A stretch of 60,000 bases of DNA from Strigamia acuminata (taxonomy: Eukaryota; Arthropoda; Chilopoda; Geophilomorpha; Linotaeniidae): assembly GCA_949358305.1 (NCBI GenBank), contig OX442314.1:5523087-5583086 (forward strand), in the 5' to 3' direction. Of the stretch, positions 43,612-56,800 are shown piece after piece. Each line of letters starts with the position of its first letter. The first letter of the stretch is position 1. A program made the translations under genes and the position numbers. The notes under the pieces were generated by a model. That model did not search any database. It saw nothing but the letters and a program-made list of their open reading frames with translations, and was not told the origin of the DNA.

Positions 43612-46600
43612 TTGTAGACGCAGATCCATCAGGTCTAGTGGACGCTGCGTCACCTCCGAAATCGGAATCAGAGAATGAAAATCTGAAAATATTGGATGAA
43701 ATCGAAACTACAATCAATGAACTAATTCAGCAAATTGAATTAGAAGAATCTCTAGAATTAAAAAAGGAGATTGTCGGCGAAACTCCGACTAACAATGATT
43801 CCAATATTCAAGATAAAGTCGAAATTAAAGAAGATAGACCAAGCTCAGTTCCAGAGACACCTGGAATTGAGGAATGCATTAAGTTATTTGCAACTACAAC
43901 TCTTGATACCAATGAGTTATTGGACGAACTGCCTTTGGAGCCTCCAATTACAGTTCCTCATAAATTGCGCAAGTTTGAGTGCAAAGTGGCTGGAATTCCC
44001 AACAGCCAAGACCTTCCAACGCTCAAATTAGAAACGTTAAAAGGTGTAATAACTGGTATGTTGGACTCAGGAGCAAATAAGAGCTTCCTAGCCACTTCAG
44101 TTATTAATCAATTAGGTCTAGAAGAATATCTACGACCTATCGGACCTGGTGTCAGAGTCACGACGGCAAGTGAAGAAGTCACTCCAGATGGAACTATCCA
44201 TCTTTCATTTCGATGGACACATGGCACGTTACGCCATCCGTTCATCGTAATACCAAATAAGTATCCAATGGTACTATTGGGTTGCGATTTTATGAATAAA
44301 TTGAAAATCCAACCTAATCCACAGACGATGTCTTGGAATTTCACGAAACCTGTGGATGCAGATTTACCCTACATTCCACAAGCGTTGCTGGATCGTTATT
44401 TGGAGAAAATAGAGGAACCCGATTCCTCATTTGTGACCTTTGCAAAAGCTTACGCTGCGAGTGTAACTCAAGGCAAAATTGATGAAGAGAATTTCATCCA
44501 AAAGTTAGTCGAAGAAGCTAACTTAAATTTGGAGCAATCCAAATTATTAGAAAAAATGTTATCCAAACATAAAAGGATTATTTCTAAAGATCCAGGTAAA
44601 ACACACCTGGTTAAGCACAAAATTGAGCTTGACACGGATAAACCCATACGTGTCCCCTTTAAGAGCATAAACCCTCAAAAAAGGGAAATAATCAGACAAC
44701 TTTGTCAAGACATGATTGACAAAGGCGTGGTCGTCAAAGCTGATGGCGATTACGGATGCGGCCAGTCCTAGTCATGCGACCAGGAAACGACCCACGTCTG
44801 TGTATTGATTTTCGCCCCATCAATACACATACTAAGTACAACCCACCTCAAATGCCAACAATTGAGGAAATTCTGCGAGAAATCGGAGAATTCGAATGGG
44901 TCAGTACTATAGATCTGACCAAGGGATATTGGCAGATAGAATTGCGACCTGAAGACAGAGAAAAAACTGCCTTCTGGAGCCCAATGGGAAGACTAATGTT
45001 TTTAGTAATGCCTTTCGGATTAGTAAACGCACCAACTACTTTCCAAGAACTGATGGAAAAAGTTTTGGGTGACGTTTACAGAAAATTTGCATGGGCATAT
45101 TTGGATGACATAATTGTTGTATCCAAATCGTTCGATGAACACATTAAACATTTAGATATAGTGTTTAAAAAATTGGCAGAAGCTAATTTACATGCGCATC
45201 CTGGCAAGACGCATCTCTGTAGAAAGGAATTAATTTTTCTAGGCTACAAAGTAGGAGTCGAAGGACTTGCAGTTGACCCTAAAAAAGTCGCTGCAATTAC
45301 GCAATTTCCGGCTCCTACCAATCTTAAGGAATTGCAAAGATTTCTAGGCATGGTGAATTTCTTTCACCGCCTAATCAAGAATTTGGCCACGGTTGCAGAA
45401 CCACTAAGGCCTCTCTTGAAGAAAGATGCGGAGTTCGATTGGGAACTGCATCATCAGGCAGCATTCGACGCCATAAAAGACTTACTTACGAATGCTGAAA
45501 CAATGAAGATGCCCGACTTGTACATGCCATTCATTGTTCATACTGACGCCAGTAGACAAGGGTTGGGTGCAGCCCTTACACAAAAGAAGATTGTGGATGG
45601 CCAAGAAGTCGAAATGCCATGCGTGTATGCAAGCAGAAGCTTGCAGCTCGCAGAGAAAAATTATACTGTGACAGAATTGGAATGTCTCGCAGTAGTATGG
45701 GGATTACGCAAATTTCGCCCATACTTAGAGTACACTACATTCACTGTACAAACGGATCACCAAGCCTTAAAATGGTTGATGTCGTTATCTGACCCGTCGG
45801 GCAGATTAGCTCGTTGGCAAATGGAGCTGATGGCGTATTCGTTCGAAATACAATACGTCAAAGGTCCGCTAAATGTAATAGCAGACGCATTGTCACGTGC
45901 ACCTGTCAGCGCACCTGACGAACCAGAAGACGATGGCGATAATGATGATTTATTATCATATTGTCCATCTCCTTGCCGAAGTTGGCAAATGGGAAAATTG
46001 AACGAATTGCCCAAGTCGATAATAGTCAATGAAGATGATCAAGCATTAATTAATTTCTGTATTAATATGCATGATCCGTCAGGAACCCCTGACGTCGAAT
46101 TAAGAGCTATGATGGCTAAAAAATTCGAGCTGCCAACAACAAATGTTTTAATTAAAGCATTTGCAGCTAAAATTGCTAAGCAATTAGAATGTGATCCTCC
46201 GACGAGAGATGACATTATTGCAGCGCAAAAAGCAGACAAATTTTGCCAACATATTCGCAATTACTTGTTAAACAAGCAATATCCAAGTTACATAGTAACT
46301 CGTCTTCAAAGAAGAAATTTTGAAAGACACGCGAGTACTTATCTCATTGAAGAAGATATGTTGCTCCATTATCATCCTACCTCTACCGATGAATTAGGAG
46401 AGGATGGTAGGGCACTTAAAGTTGTTGTGCCAAGAAAATTGATTTATAAAATCATTTGGTTGATGCACGGACATCCACTGTCCGGCCATCCAGGCATTGC
46501 GAGGACAATGTACAGAACTCGAAGAGTTTATACCTGGAAAGGTATGAAATGTGATATTACACGTTTTATTCAACATTGTCAAGGATGTCAGGCCTGTAAG

Positions 46601-47854
46601 CCCAGATCAAAGACAGAAATAGAAGGCGCTCAATTAGGACCATTTGGACCATTTGACTGCCTCAGTGTGGATTTGTCTGGTCCCAAACCGAGAACCAGGA
46701 GAAACAATACCCACATTTGCGTCATCGTAGATGTCGCTACACATTGGCCCGAATTATTTCCAATGTGTAATCCCACGGCAATAAAAGTTGCCAACACAAT
46801 TTATCACTTATCAATGACTTTTGGATTTCCGAGACAAATTATAAGTGATAATGGACCACAATTTCGATCACAGGTCTATAAAGAATTTTGCAAAAAATTC
46901 AGTATGTCGCGAACACCGACATCGATTTATCATCCACAAAGCAATCCTGTGGAGAGAACCAATCGAGATATTAAATATTTAGTTTCGATTTATTTAGATA
47001 TTCACGACCAATGGGATGAGTATCTACGCGAATTCGCATTCAGTTTAAAAACAACTGTAACAAGAGGCAGAGATTATTCTCCAGCTTTCTTAAATTTCTT
47101 TAAAGAATTAAGGATTTCTTGGGATCCAAGAATTCCAGAAGGAATTTTGGTTATTGACCCAAAAAATCCGCATTTATATGTTCAAAAATTAGAAGCAATA
47201 ATTGCAGAGACGTATCAACATATGATGTCTCACGTCTTAGATTTGAGACGCCGTATCGAAGCTGAAAAATCAGACAAAAAATTCGATAATTTCAGACAGA
47301 ATGATTTAGTCTGGCGAGAGTCTCATATTCTCTCAAATGCCGCTAAAGGAATAGCAGCAGGCATTTCACCGAAAAGGAATGGGCCTTATGTAATTGTCAA
47401 AAGGTTACAAGGAGGCGCCTTTCAACTTCGACGGCTGAGCGATAATAAAAATTATCCAGCCGTTCACGGCACCGAATTAACGCCGTACTTTCCCGTTTTC
47501 AACCAAGAAATTTGGCTGGAAGGGGAGGAAGTGGGTCAAAAAACAAAAAATATTGTTAATACCTTGGATGATGCTGAATTATCCAAAATTCCTGTCGAAA
47601 ACACGGAATCGAGTGAAAAATCGAAACTCAAAAATAACGAAGTCGATGAAATAAACAAGCGACTTGAAAATGTTTCTCTTGATGAAAATCTAGAAAAGGA
47701 AATGTTTTTAGAAAAAGAAAAAATTTCAAACAATTCAGGAAATAACTCATCTGACATTGGAGACGATGCAGATGACAATCTAAACAAGTTGGATTGTACT
47801 TCGCGAAAGTCAAAGTACAACTTGAGATCTCGCGTTCCGCGAGCCAAGACATAG
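43605..47854 (+). pseudogene. pol: Pol of element B with a 1-nt deletion in RT
   Basis: The frame entered at 43605 covers an acidic linker, the protease (MLDSGANKSFLA near 44060) and the start of RT, and hits a stop at 44769-44771. The remaining RT (YLDDIIVVS), RNase H (HTDASRQG), integrase (HHCC finger, D, SDNGPQF, NPVER) and the GPYVI module continue in another frame from about 44756 to 47854. Comparison with element A shows that one A is missing near 44754, in the block GxYGMRxVLVMRPG. The enzymes are otherwise intact. Integrase spacing is again D-34-E. The tail is Ser/Asp/Glu-rich. Without correction no full Pol is made. Confidence 0.88.
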
Positions 47855-49592
47855 CGTTGACTTTCACCTTTTGGGTTTACCCAAAAAAGATCCGAGAGAG
47901 CAATCTCGTGACGTCATTCGTAGTCCACACTCGAATGACAACGTTCACAATGCGTTATAATTTGTGACGTCATTCGGTGTCACCGAAACAAGTTCGTTTC
48001 TCCAATCAACGAACTTAGCCACTTTTCCGATAAGTTTTGAAGTGGATGCATCGACTCCGATACAGCACGACAGTTTTTCTTGATTCAACAAACTGTAAGT
48101 AGTTTTTCTGAAAGAAAAATTTGATAAATATATTTAATATAATTTATTAATTCTTTCTAGCCGAAAGAATTTCTTTTTCGACGCGAAAAAGAAGGAGAAT
48201 GGCAGACGACCAAGTCAACCTCCATGCGGACGAAGAAATGCCGCTGGAAGGGGCCAACAACGAGGCCCAGCTAACGTTGCAAGAGAGGGTAAATTATTAA
48301 AATAAATTTTACCAAGTGTTTAAGTCAGAAAAATTGAATAATTTCACTTTTCCTGACTTCAAACACAAGCCGCTAAAAAATAAAAATGGCGGCTATAAAA
48401 GTCACGTGCTTCAAGCATGTGCGAAGGGAGTTGCCATGACAACCAACATCCCTTAGTGGCTCACGGCCACAAGCGCTAAGCTTAAAAAATATTTCAAATA
48501 AGAAATTATTTGTTTATTTTTAAAATAAACTAATTTATTTATTTTTTCTTCGAATATAGATCGAGAGAATTTTGCAAAAAATTCAGTATGTCGCGAACAC
48601 CGACATCGATTTATCATCCACAAAGCAATCCTGTGGAGAGAACCAATCGAGATATTAAATATTTAGTTTCGATTTATTTAGATATTCACGACCAATGGGA
48701 TGAGTATCTACGCGAATTCGCATTCAGTTTAAAAACAACTGTAACAAGAGGCAGAGATTATTCTCCAGCTTTCTTAAATTTCTTTAAAGAATTAAGGATT
48801 TCTTGGGATCCAAGAATTCCAGAAGGAATTTTGGTTATTGACCCAAAAAATCCGCATTTATATGTTCAAAAATTAGAAGCAATAATTGCAGAGACGTATC
48901 AACATATGATGTCTCACGTCTTAGATTTGAGACGCCGTATCGAAGCTGAAAAATCAGACAAAAAATTCGATAATTTCAGACAGAATGATTTAGTCTGGCG
49001 AGAGTCTCATATTCTCTCAAATGCCGCTAAAGGAATAGCAGCAGGCATTTCACCGAAAAGGAATGGGCCTTATGTAATTGTCAAAAGGTTACAAGGAGGC
49101 GCCTTTCAACTTCGACGGCTGAGCGATAATAAAAATTATCCAGCCGTTCACGGCACCGAATTAACGCCGTACTTTCCCGTTTTCAACCAAGAAATTTGGC
49201 TGGAAGGGGAGGAAGTGGGTCAAAAAACAAAAAATATTGTTAATACCTTGGATGATGCTGAATTATCCAAAATTCCTGTCGAAAACACGGAATCGAGTGA
49301 AAAATCGAAACTCAAAAATAACGAAGTCGATGAAATAAACAAGCGACTTGAAAATGTTTCTCTTGATGAAAATCTAGAAAAGGAAATGTTTTTAGAAAAA
49401 GAAAAAATTTCAAACAATTCAGGAAATAACTCATCTGACATTGGAGACGATGCAGATGACAATCTAAACAAGTTGGATTGTACTTCGCGAAAGTCAAAGT
49501 ACAACTTGAGATCTCGCGTTCCGCGAGCCAAGACATAGCGTTGACTTTCACCTTTTGGGTTTACCCAAAAAAGATCCGAGAGAGCAATCTCG

Positions 49593-49656
49593 TGACGTCA
49601 TTCGTAGTCCACACTCGAATGACAACGTTCACAATGCGTTATAATTTGTGACGTCA
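49593..49656 (+). promoter_or_regulatory. Paired CRE sites upstream of ORF3 in element B
   Basis: TGACGTCATTCG occurs at 49593 and 49649 in the unit next to the intact ORF3, and also at 47909 and 47965 in the first duplication unit. The palindromes lie about 120 bp upstream of a candidate 5' intron. They may drive an internal ORF3 transcript. Confidence 0.4.
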
Positions 49657-49778
49657 TTCGGTGTCACCGAAACAAGTTCGTTTCTCCAATCAACGAACTT
49701 AGCCACTTTTCCGATAAGTTTTGAAGTGGATGCATCGACTCCGATACAGCACGACAGTTTTTCTTGATTCAACAAACT

Positions 49779-49844
49779 GTAAGTAGTTTTTCTGAAAGAA
49801 AAATTTGATAAATATATTTAATATAATTTATTAATTCTTTCTAG
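49779..49844 (+). other. Candidate 66-bp 5'UTR intron of ORF3, element B
   Basis: Donor ACT|GTAAGTAG and acceptor TTCTTTCTAG|CCG surround a 66-bp stretch upstream of the ORF3 ATG (49883). An identical copy is at 48095-48160. The size matches host introns in the DEG/ENaC genes (about 68 bp). Confidence 0.55.
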
Positions 49845-49882
49845 CCGAAAGAATTTCTTTTTCGACGCGAAAAAGAAGGAGA

Positions 49883-52520
49883 ATGGCAGACGACCAAGTC
49901 AACCTCCATGCGGACGAAGAAATGCCGCTGGAAGGGGCCAACAACGAGGCCCAGCTAACGTTGCAAGAGAGGGTAAATTATTAAAATAAATTTTACCAAG
50001 TGTTTAAGTCAGAAAAATTGAATAATTTCACTTTTCCTGACTTCAAACACAAGCCGCTAAAAAATAAAAATGGCGGCTATAAAAGTCACGTGCTTCAAGC
50101 ATGTGCGAAGGGAGTTGCCATGACAACCAACATCCCTTAGTGGCTCACGGCCACAAGCGCTAAGCTTAAAAAATATTTCAAATAAGAAATTATTTGTTTA
50201 TTTTTAAAATAAACTAATTTATTTATTTTTTCTTCGAATATAGATCGAGAGGGATCGAGAAACGCCGTTTGCGCTCCCCGATCATGTGCCGACCCAGCAC
50301 CCGCTGATTTTTCGAGCGGCGTTGCCCGAAAAAATTAGACGCCTGAAGACGGCAAACAACACGTGGTGGAAGTTGCGCCACGACTTCTCGAAGTCCGTCC
50401 TGCAAGGTCTTGGAGCAAAAAGCCGGTTCATCGAGCGCCTTCACGTCGACGAAATCGAGTGGACGCTCGACGAGAGCCCCCCAGGACCACTAGCTGCCGA
50501 GCTGCTGCACAACCAGTGGCCAGTGACGCCCCGAGAGCGTCACGAGCGCAGAAGAGTGCTCAGGAGTACTGGAATTAATTACGGTGCTCTCAACCAAGTG
50601 AGGAAAAACCTCAAGACGACTCAGCGAGAGGTCGTACAACGGTACCGCAAGTCCGTTCGTGACGGGAACCCGCAATTTCCCGCCACACAAACCGAGCTCC
50701 ACCAGTTGGCGCTCGCCGGGTGTTTTAATGACTTTCCGGGATTTTTCCCGTCAAAGGCACTCAAAGCTGCCGCTGTGCAGCTTCTAGTCGATGAAAATCG
50801 ACAGCTCGTGCGAGAGAGAGAACTCGACGAGCAAGCACGATGTGCTTTGCCATTCTTCCGAGAAGATGCGCTACCGGCCCCAGCGGCCAACAATCCTCCG
50901 CCGCAAGACGAGGATTTGAGGGTGGGGCAACTCCCTCCGCCGATTCCAGTCCGACCGATGTTCCGCGAATCGAGCCGCGATCGAGAAGAGCGAAAGAGGC
51001 GATCGCGCCCATATTCGACTGACGCACCACCACCACGCCCGCAGTCGCGACGAGGACGGACTCCAGAGTCATTCGGCTCGTCGTCTTCGTTAAGCTTCGA
51101 ATCGGACTCCACCTTCAAGTCCGCACGAAGTAGCCGAACCGCCTCCACGTTCAAAGTGGACAACCCAGCTACTCCATACGCCATGAGACGTGTCGTCGGT
51201 GATATCTCTCCCGACTGTAGCGTGCCTGTACCTGGACACGCTAGCCGCTTGCCCGAGCATGGATATGCTCCCCGCTTGCCGGCTGGAGTTAGCAACCTGC
51301 AACTCCGGCCATTTTTCAGTGAGTCATTCGGACCACAATGGACCTGCTACGAGCAGCAGCCCATTAGAGCGCAGCAAGAAGTGCTTCAAAAGCTGGACGC
51401 GTACCAAAGCGCCCAGATCGCCGAGTCGCAGAAGGACTGGCAGAGACTGGCTGAAAGGCTAGAACTCTCCGACATCAAGACCATTGATGATCCCCGTCTG
51501 ATGGACTTTCAGCGTCAGCTAATTCCGGGGATGACTAGGGTGTTGTACCCTGGTGTTCTTCCTTCGCCAGGACAGGCGTTAGCGGCCATTACTTACCTTT
51601 GGACCGCCCCGATGGGCCTGTCGGAGAAGAAAGTCGAGCTGTGGTACTACATCCGGCTCGACCCGCCTACGATCTTAGCCGAGCTAATTAAGCAAGTCGT
51701 AGCTAACGGCGAGACCGAAGAAGAGGCCGCCGTTCGGTTGCGAACCGAGTGGTCCTTTGCGAAGGCCACGGCGCAAGCGACCGGGAAAACACCGCTCCCG
51801 GTTACGAGCGCCACAGCAGCCTCGTCACTAGCTGCTTTTCAGTCGGCCCAAGAAGGCGCTGGATGCTCGTTTTGGCAGGAGAACCCGAGAAGTTCTCAAA
51901 CTCCAGCCGGAGTTCAACGGGTAGTCGAACCCCGTAAGCTCCCCGGAGTTGGTCGAGCGCAGGGACGAGGCGTCACAACCTCGTCAACCTCCGCACCCGC
52001 GTTGGTTTTCATGGGCTCGCCGAGCCATTTCGACGATGCCACGACGGAAGATTCGCGACCGCCGCCACCGCATCCACCAGCCAAGCCGGAGAAGACGGTT
52101 AAGCCGCTGAAGAAAGAGTCGGCTTTCAAGACTCTGATGCGCCTGTATCCACACTTCTATTTGACGCCGGATACGCGAACACTGCTTAGCAACAATCACA
52201 AGTTGTCGAGGCAGGTGTTTATGTGGCTCGAAGACCACATTCGGGTGTTAAGCCCACCATCAGTGCTCCACGACCGACTCCTGAGAGCACGATTGGCGCC
52301 AGAAGATCCGATAGAGTTTGCGGCGCTAGGATTTTTCAACCGAGCGAACTCGGCAAGAATCATTCAGGTTTGGCTTCATGTCAACCCTGGAATGGTCTCC
52401 GGACCAAACGCAGGTCGCGACCTGTGTATTGTTAACGAGCGGTCCAATCCGAGGGACGACGCCACGGATATGATGCGCCCGTTGACGCCTGAGCGAACTC
52501 AGAGCATGGACGAATCATAA
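49883..52520 (+). CDS. Spliced third ORF of element B, unknown function
   Basis: Exons 49883-49972 (30 codons from ATG) and 50244-52520 join in frame (donor AGG|GTAAAT, acceptor AATATAG|ATC) to give about 788 residues. The N-terminal part is helical and basic. A Ser/Arg/Pro-rich middle (about 270-360) follows, then a helical block around KLDAYQSAQ (about 415) and a C-terminal block (MRLYPHFYL to RLLRARLAP, about 655-715). These last two blocks match the third ORF of element A. There is no signal peptide, TM segment or zinc knuckle. A second copy of exon 1 (48199-48288) lies in the upstream duplication unit. The frame is intact even though gag and pol are damaged. Confidence 0.75.
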
Positions 52521-52559
52521 ATTGGTTCGTTCATTTTCTCTCCATGTAAGATTCGTCTT

Positions 52560-52570
52560 AAATGGGGGGA
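52560..52570 (+). other. Polypurine tract of element B
   Basis: AAATGGGGGGA, two bases before the LTR start TGTGGTGATCTC. Confidence 0.75.
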
Positions 52571-52572
52571 TG

Positions 52573-53111
52573 TGTGGTGATCTCAATGTATTTCACCAAC
52601 TTAGAAGATAAAATTAATTGTCTTCTAATTAATTTGACTGTGGCACACGCCAAGTCTGATCATGTGACCGAGGGGAGAAATCCTCTCTAGGCACATATCA
52701 CCCCAGGTTGTCCGGGGTGAAGACGGTTATTAGCCGTTATGGTGCAATATGGTGTAATAACCACTAGTTGCACCCATTTGAGCTAAGTGCGCAGGTTTTC
52801 TGCACAATATTGAAGCGTGCTGGGCTCGCGCCTTGGCTCAAATCGGGACTCTTGACAAAAATACACACACCACAACATCACTGCTTGTTCGCTCCTGAAA
52901 AGTATTGATAGTGGACCGTGTATTCCAAGTTTCACCAGCTTGCTTTGTAAAACATACAAAGCCAGCTATCCTGCTTGAATTAGCCGCAGCTAATTCCAGC
53001 AATCGTAACGAGAAGTAGAAGTTTCCCGATGATCGTGAACCATCGCCGTCGCTGTCGCGCGAACGTCAGCCACCGCCATCGAACGAGAGCCGGACGCCTG
53101 CCCCGTGAACC
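52573..53111 (+). repeat. 3' LTR of element B, left part
   Basis: Matches 30083-30621 with only a few substitutions, then is cut at GCCCCGTGAACC by copia C. The remaining part should lie right of the window. Confidence 0.92.
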
Positions 53112-53656
53112 TGTAGCAGAGGAGGAGGAAATTAGCTCGGAATTACGAGCGGAAAATCGAAAACGGAGTCGGAAAACGACTCGCAGAGTGCTCGCAAATA
53201 CTCGCTCGCAGAATACTCGCGCCGAAAACGTTTCGAGCAAGATACGGCCGTGCACAAGCACTTATATGCCGTGGAATGATGCAAATAGCATATACAAATA
53301 ATAAAATGATTTAATATAAACGAAATATCTTACATAGTGGTCCAAAGCATGTTGGGAAAGAGGATGGGCAAGCAACAACATGTGCAGCGCCATCTTGGAT
53401 TCAAGAGAGTGTGAGAAGCGACACTTTGTGTCGCAATACAACATTACAAATTAGGAAAATAGTCAAAGTAACTTCCAAAACTAACAAATGCATGGTGCCT
53501 CATGCTAAAATACATAAACAATGACTAAATGACCAAAATATGATAAACAACTTAAAAGATCGGTAAATAAGCGATAATTGAGAAATACACTGGGAAAATG
53601 ATAATTCAAGCCGAATCTATCTTACATTGACCACAAACACGGTCCGTAGACCAACA
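53112..53656 (-). repeat. 3' LTR of copia C
   Basis: On the plus strand it starts TGTAGCAGAG and ends GACCAACA (TG..CA). The right edge is set by the purine tract at 53659-53668. Confidence 0.8.
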
Positions 53657-53658
53657 AA

Positions 53659-53668
53659 TCCCCCCTTC
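53659..53668 (-). other. Polypurine tract of copia C
   Basis: The minus strand reads GAAGGGGGGA, two bases before the LTR. Confidence 0.7.
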
Positions 53669-53859
53669 GATGTAAATAGGTTCGGGGAAATACAGAACGG
53701 GTACTGGAATTACAGTGTGTTACGAGAAAATATAAACAATAAAGTTCGAATCATCGAGCCGGGTACTGTCATTGAAAAAACTCTACGGAAGCCCGAATAT
53801 TCCCACTGGAACTCGATGATCCTCGATGTCGGGTAAATAAATTAGGAATGTCGATAATT

Positions 53860-56800
53860 TTAGAGTCGGAAGATTCGCGAGATGAGTGATCGAAGTCGTT
53901 CCGAACCGAGCCACTTGGTGAATATGTCGGCGACGTTGAGGTCGCCGGGCACTTTCTTGAGTTCGAACTGTCCCGCCGTATACCACTCCCGAAGCCAATG
54001 GAATTTGACGCGAATGTGTTTCGTCTTGCTGTTCTCGATATCGTTCGCGGTGAATTGGATAGCAGCAAGCGCGTCGGAGTAGATAACGGGACAAGAAATC
54101 GGACCTAGCATCGGGCATTCAGAGTAAACATGTCGGAGCCAATAAAATTCTTTAACTGCATCGACAAGAGCGAGAAATTCAGCTTCCATTGTCGAGCAAG
54201 CCACTGTGGTCTGTTTTCGGCAGGTCCATCCAATTGGCGTTTGTCCGATGTAACAAATAAAGCCTCCGAAGCTAAGCGATGTAGCGCTGTCCGATGCCCA
54301 CGATGCGTCTGTGTATCCCCACAGTCGTCCAGTAGAACATCCCGATAATTCAATGCAATAGTCGATGGTGTTCGAGACGTACTGCAACACTTGAAGCAAA
54401 GCTTTGATGTGGGCTTGCGTATAACATGTGTTGAATTGCGAAAGGGATATCACTGAGTACAGGATGTCGGGACGAGTTCGAGACGCTAAAAACAGCAGCG
54501 ACCCGATAAGGGACCGGTACGGGAAGTCGATCAGGTTCTCTGTCGGTCCTCTTGTGAGCATTGTTCCCGGAGTAACTGGAACTTTGACGAGATTATTGGT
54601 AACAGTGCCGAACTTCTTGATAATCTTTGCGATGTACATTCGCTGGCTGATGAACGTTTTGCCAGCGTCACGAATGAATTCAACGCCGAGCAATTTCGCG
54701 ATGGGACCCAAGTTGACGATTTGAAACTTGGTGCTGATCAAAGCGATGAGTCGATCGAGGACGGAGTCGGTAGCGTAGAAAAGAACGATGTCGTCCACGT
54801 AGACCAGCATTAAAGCAGAAGTCCCAAAAATGTACACGCAATTGCATCCGGGAAGTTTGCGAAATCCGAGAGATCGAAGCGTCTCGTCGAGCTTTTCAAA
54901 CCACTGCCTTCCCAACTGGTGCAAACCGTAGAGCGATTTTATAAGGAGCCAGACGTTGTTCGGGTGTGTACAGGTTGCCCCAGCCGGGATGCGCATGTAC
55001 ACCTTATGCTCGAGCTCACCATAAAGGTAAGCGCACTTCACATCAAGATGTGCGTCTTTCCAACCTCGGAGAACGACGAGCAAACAAAAGAACATCCGGA
55101 TGAGTACAAAGTTCACTACGGGGCTGAAAACCTCATCGTAGTCGACGCCGAGAGTTTGTCGGAAGCCTTGAGCAACAAGGCGGGCACGGTAACGAGTAAT
55201 CTTGCCGGCGGCGTCGGATTTCAATTTGAAGATCCACTTGCACCCGAGGATCGTTGTGTCGGGCGGCTTCGGTACTTCGACATAAACCTCTCGTTCCTCA
55301 AAAGTCCCGAGTTCCTCTGCGATCGCTTCTCTCCACTTCGGAGCATCGTGAAATTTTGGAATTTCGGCGAAAGATGCGGGTTCCGTCCGACACAGATGAG
55401 CCGCATGTCTGGCAGGGATCGTAGGCGTAGTATATTCAATACTGCCAAAGAAAAAGAGTTCCGGATTATATTCGAGATGATTAAATTGACAATATTTCTC
55501 GATGTCCCCGCGTGAACGTAGTCGCACATCCGGTTCCGGGAAATAATATACATCGGTGTCAATTTTCCCGGGTCTCTGATCCTTTCTGAGGTGCTCTTCA
55601 CGTTTCCAACCAGCACATGGCGAATCTCCTCCGATATATCTCCACATAAAAGCTGTCTGTCTGGCAGTCGTTGGTAATACCTCGGTACCATGAAGTGGAG
55701 CTGGAGACATGGGTCCTGCACCGAAAACTGGAATTGTGTGTTGAAGAACAGAAGTACCCATTGTTCTTCGCGTAGTCACAAATCTGCTTGGGGAGCCCGG
55801 TTGGGATAACGGGGGCGAGGTTTGCGGTGAAGTTTGAGGTGACACATGAGGAGAAGTATAGTTAGACATAGGCACAAGGGAAACTTCGTCTATATCATCA
55901 ACGTCACGATCCGTGTCATCACCCAGATTACTATCGGAGCTTGGCAATCTCAAAGCACACGCCTCTAGAAGTTGTCGTTCGGGTGTCAGGAATTGAGCAG
56001 ATGCAGCTGAGCTCGAACTTTCTTCCAACGGAGGCATCTCAGACTCATCATCTGACGACGAGTGTTCATTCTCCGAGTCCGATCCTTTTGGCCAGTCGAG
56101 ATACTGGATGTTTTGATCAAACGATACAGTCGATTGTGGAAAGTTTTGAACGTTTTCAACCGGGAATTCAAACGTAGATTGTTGATTTCCGTTGCCATTT
56201 CGAATAGACCGGCGATACGATATTCTTTCGTCGATCCGGACATGACATGATTCGGTAATTTTATCGTCCAATGGGTTCCAAATTCGATATCCTCTCGTTC
56301 CGACGGCGTATCCGACAATATAGCCTTCCCAGGCACGCATTTGGAGCTTCTTGCGTCCCGGTGCGGTGAAATGCACCCAACACTTCGATCCGATTCGTCG
56401 TAGATGCCGCAATGAAAGGGCTCGCTGTCGCCACAGGATATAAGGAACCTGATTGTTCAATCGAGAATGCGGAGAGCGGTTTTTAATGTAGGCGAATGTC
56501 ACGGCCAATTCCGCCCATAACGAATTTGGAAGTTTGGTTTCGTTTAAAACAGCTCTCACATTTTCGGCCATCGTCCGGTTTATCCGCTCAGCCGTTCCAT
56601 TCATAGCGGGTGAGGTAGGGTTGGTACGCTGACCTTCGATGCCCTTCTCTCGTAGATAATCGAGGAATTCATTCGACATGAATTCTCCACCACGATCAGA
56701 ACGGATAGCCTTTACTCGAGTACTTGCGACGCATTCGATACGAGTGACGAAATCCTTGAATATACCGAAGACCTGAGATTTTTGTGCCATCGGTGTTATC

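Larger units (their letters stand above)
31159..43617 (+). pseudogene. gag: Gag of element B, interrupted by element N
   Basis: Coding sequence is 31159-32098 and 41534-43617. Leaving out element N and one copy of the 4-bp target duplication, the frame is continuous for about 1007 residues. The N-terminus has an AT-hook-like KRPRGRPAKRR, followed by a long coiled-coil-like region that crosses the insertion. Then come an Arg/Ser/Pro/Gly-rich linker, a retrotransposon capsid domain (about WDRVIPHAYNGSWQAGSNLL through the LRAENLLGRM block, 42480-42830), acidic sequence, and a zinc knuckle CNLCKKLGHWQKDC at about 43486-43527. It ends at TAG 43615-43617. Capsid and RNA binding are the expected roles. 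As it stands it is split by 9.4 kb and cannot be made as one protein. Confidence 0.85.
46882..50249 (+). repeat. 1684-bp tandem duplication inside element B
   Basis: 46882-48565 and 48566-50249 appear identical, with a 2-bp overlap (AG) at the junction. Each unit spans the integrase C-terminal half, the pol end, the ORF3 promoter region, the 5' intron, ORF3 exon 1 and most of its intron. The second copy of the integrase piece (48566-49538) is an open frame but has no start and no gag-pol connection. Confidence 0.92.
30083..53111 (+). mobile_element. Ty3/gypsy LTR retrotransposon B (nested, damaged)
   Basis: It has a left LTR, tRNA-Pro primer site, gag, pol, a spliced third ORF, a purine tract and the first 539 bp of the right LTR. 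The rest of the right LTR lies beyond the window because copia C is inserted in it. Element N splits gag. Pol and ORF3 are homologous to element A in order and sequence, so A and B are two families of one lineage. B has lost function by the N insertion and a pol frameshift. Confidence 0.95.

Noticed and set aside
48588-49538. 316-codon frame with integrase C-terminal sequence
   Set aside because: It is the second unit of the tandem duplication and has no start or link to gag-pol; it is not a separate gene.
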